64,000 nucleotides of DNA from Heliobacterium chlorum (GTDB lineage Bacteria; Bacillota; Desulfitobacteriia; Heliobacteriales; Heliobacteriaceae): contig NZ_JACVHF010000003.1 of NCBI RefSeq assembly GCF_014502795.1, positions 208,040 to 272,039 on the forward strand, given 5' to 3'. A model generated the notes under the pieces. The model saw nothing but the letters and a program-made list of their open reading frames with translations, was not told the origin of the DNA and did no database searches. The position numbers were made by a program, and so were the translations under genes. Shown one piece after another: positions 62,540 through 64,000 of this stretch; the first letter of the stretch is position 1, and each line of letters begins with the position of its first letter.

Positions 62540-63760
62540 ATGACCAAACGCACCAACGGTGAAGGCAACGTATACCAACGAAAGGACGGTCGATGGGAAG
62601 CCCGTTTCTTCCACACTGACCCCGCCACCGGCAATAAAAAACGCTACAACTATCTCGGTAAGTCCCACGAAGAAGCCTACAACAAGATGATGGCAGCGAA
62701 GGCACAGATCATTACCGGTGATTTCGTAGAGCCTACGAGGATGACCGTGAAGGACTGGATGACGTACTGGCTTGCCGAATGCATCGAGCCTAACGTGAAG
62801 CCCACCACATATGCACAGTATGAAACGATGGCCCGAGTTCATATCATCCCTACACTGGGATCGCTGGCTCTTCAGAAAATCCAGACCTCCGATATCCAAC
62901 TGATGTACAACGCAAAAATGAAACCCAGAGCTGACAACGGCAGATCCCTAGCCCCCAGAACTATCCGCCACATCCATAACGTCATTTCCGGTGCCTTCGA
63001 ACAAGCCATCAAGGAAGGCAAACTGTTGAAGAACCCTGCCGATGCTGTGAAGCTGCCCAAAAAAGTAAAGCCGGAAATCCGTCCATTAAAGTTGGAGGAA
63101 GTCCGGCAGTTCTTGAAATCCATCGAAGACCACAGATTGTATACTGCTTTCCTATTGGAATTACGGTTGGGTTTACGGCGAGGGGAACTGTTGGGTCTTC
63201 GTTGGCAGGACATCGATTTCGAACGGCGGATATTGTACATCCGGCAGACCTTGCAGCGTATCCAGAAGCCCGATGATAAAGGAAAGAAGACGCATCTGAT
63301 CTTCCAGACGCCAAAGACCCAGCGAAGCAAACGGCCCCTACCGGTACCGGCTGATTTAATGATAGACCTTCATAAGCACAAACTTAGCGTTGAACAGGAC
63401 AAAGAAATTGCTGGCGAGAAGTACCTTAATTATGACCTCGTGTTCTGTTCGAACGATGGCCGGCCACTTGATCCCACATCGTTCACCCGGATGTTTGAGA
63501 AGCTGTTGGACAAGGCCGGTCTCCCGAAGACGTCCTTCCACAGCTTACGGCATACGGCTGGCCTGTTTATTCTGGATGCCACGAAGTCCATGAAGGTCGT
63601 ACAGGAAGTCTTGGGACATACAACCTTTCAGACTACGGTCGACATTTACCTAGATCACATCGGCGTAGACGAAATGGCTAAAGCCCTCGCTCAAATGAAC
63701 GGAGTCCTCTTGACTAAAAAAAGTTCTTGTGAAACTCCAGAAAAGCCGGTTTCATCATGA
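62540..63760 (+). CDS. Tyrosine-type site-specific integrase
   Basis: 406 aa from ATG 62540 (GGGAAGGTGG upstream); the open frame extends back across the terminator. It has an AP2-like arm-binding domain ('GEGNVYQRKDGRWEARF'), a SAM-like core-binding domain, and a catalytic domain with Arg213 ('GLRRGELLGLRW'), His334 and Arg337 ('HSLRHTAG'), His360 ('LGHTT') and nucleophile Tyr370 ('DIYLDH'). All key residues are present. It ends 20 bases before paired GACGCC arm repeats and about 190 bases before a tRNA-Pro-like core, the standard layout of an integrated element's right end. The ICE/phage Int family is likely. Confidence 0.95.
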   Translation: MTKRTNGEGNVYQRKDGRWEARFFHTDPATGNKKRYNYLGKSHEEAYNKMMAAKAQIITGDFVEPTRMTVKDWMTYWLAECIEPNVKPTTYAQYETMARVHIIPTLGSLALQKIQTSDIQLMYNAKMKPRADNGRSLAPRTIRHIHNVISGAFEQAIKEGKLLKNPADAVKLPKKVKPEIRPLKLEEVRQFLKSIEDHRLYTAFLLELRLGLRRGELLGLRWQDIDFERRILYIRQTLQRIQKPDDKGKKTHLIFQTPKTQRSKRPLPVPADLMIDLHKHKLSVEQDKEIAGEKYLNYDLVFCSNDGRPLDPTSFTRMFEKLLDKAGLPKTSFHSLRHTAGLFILDATKSMKVVQEVLGHTTFQTTVDIYLDHIGVDEMAKALAQMNGVLLTKKSSCETPEKPVSS

Positions 63761-63779
63761 AAAAACCCAGAAAAACAGG

Positions 63780-63812
63780 TGACGCCTCAAACTGACGCCT
63801 ACGGGGGACGCC
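63780..63812 (+). promoter_or_regulatory. Integrase arm-type binding repeats, right end
   Basis: TGACGCCTCAAACTGACGCC, then TACGGGGGACGCC, contains three direct GACGCC units. The same motif in the same orientation lies just inside the left end (54775-54800), as expected for integrase arm sites. Confidence 0.6.
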
Positions 63813-63915
63813 ACGGAGAACTTCACGCTATTATAACGCCAGTGGGTTTTAGCGGAGAAACCATTGACGGTGCGGTCTGACCGGGTTAGAATAGGTGTAC
63901 AGCCCTTAAGTAAAC

Positions 63916-64000
63916 TCGCACTCTGGTAGCGTGCTTGGTTCGGGACCAAGAGGCCGCAGGTTCGAATCCTGTCGCCCCGACCATGAGTTAGCTGGGGGTT
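63916..64000 (+). pseudogene. Partial tRNA-Pro (CGG) and attachment-unit copy A (right end)
   Basis: From the D arm on, this reads as tRNA-Pro: anticodon stem CTTGG/CCAAG around loop TTCGGGA (anticodon CGG), T arm GCAGG-TTCGAAT-CCTGT, acceptor 3' strand CGCCCCG plus ACCA. The 5' acceptor strand that should read about CGGGGCG is absent; the bases there do not pair. It is therefore a 3' tRNA segment serving as the attachment core, not a working tRNA. The window ends in GAGTTAGCTGGGGG, the same as copy B. Confidence 0.65.

Noticed and set aside
63907..63982. A complete tRNA-Pro (CGG) gene
   Set aside because: The anticodon arm, T arm and CCA end are good, but the bases at the 5' acceptor position do not pair with CGCCCCG, so the tRNA is incomplete.

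Overview
This window reads as chromosomal DNA of a spore-former-type Firmicute, probably class Clostridia. The support is a Spo0E-like protein, SpoIIAA-like STAS protein, GatCAB, AddAB and PcrA–LigA of Firmicute type, strong AGGAGG ribosome-binding sites, many GTG/TTG starts, and homocitrate synthase (NifV), which points to nitrogen fixation. A heliobacterium would fit, but nothing here proves it.

Layout. 0–4.5 kb holds an alpha-glucan module: DUF4912 membrane protein, GH57 branching enzyme, a GT4 glycogen-synthase-like glycosyltransferase and a starch-binding CBM protein. 4.7–7.3 kb holds NifV, a peroxiredoxin and small proteins. 7.3–15.9 kb is a leftward operon for DNA end processing (YhaM-like nuclease, AddB, AddA, then an ATC-hydrolase-like protein). 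16–22.4 kb carries two small repressor/membrane systems (ArsR–permease–thioredoxin with twin operators; SdpR–SdpI), a STAS protein, ferredoxin, a Spo0E-like protein and a FAD oxidoreductase. 22.5–29.7 kb has a three-repeat DUF5648 protein, an orphan DNA methyltransferase, two chemoreceptors, PanE and a secreted hydrolase. 29.8–40 kb is the core run pcrA–ligA–(unknown 767 aa)–gatC–gatA–gatB. 40–47.4 kb mixes a beta-propeller lipoprotein, a Cys-rich protein, a radical SAM–MFS pair and a DUF2680 secreted protein preceded by an 11-bp-period operator array.

From about 47.4 kb the sequence becomes accessory: AT-richer, with decayed genes, long gaps and dispersed repeats. It contains a broken diguanylate cyclase, a LysM protein, very small ORFs, a PocR chemoreceptor with its own CheW, and a bacteriohemerythrin. 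At 52.8–64 kb lies a serial integration site. Four related copies of an attachment unit (tRNA-Pro 3' end plus paired GACGCC arm repeats) sit at 52.8, 53.2, 54.7 and 63.8–64.0 kb. The last two bound a 9.3-kb element with its own tyrosine integrase. Its cargo is a YciI-like protein, flavin reductase, LUD protein, a second RNA polymerase omega subunit, RidA, an MFS exporter and an AraC/GyrI regulator. Two intergenic repeat families occur in and next to this element.

All functions were assigned by reading motifs and recalling families; no search was run. Start codons were adjusted where a Shine–Dalgarno sequence clearly favoured another codon.
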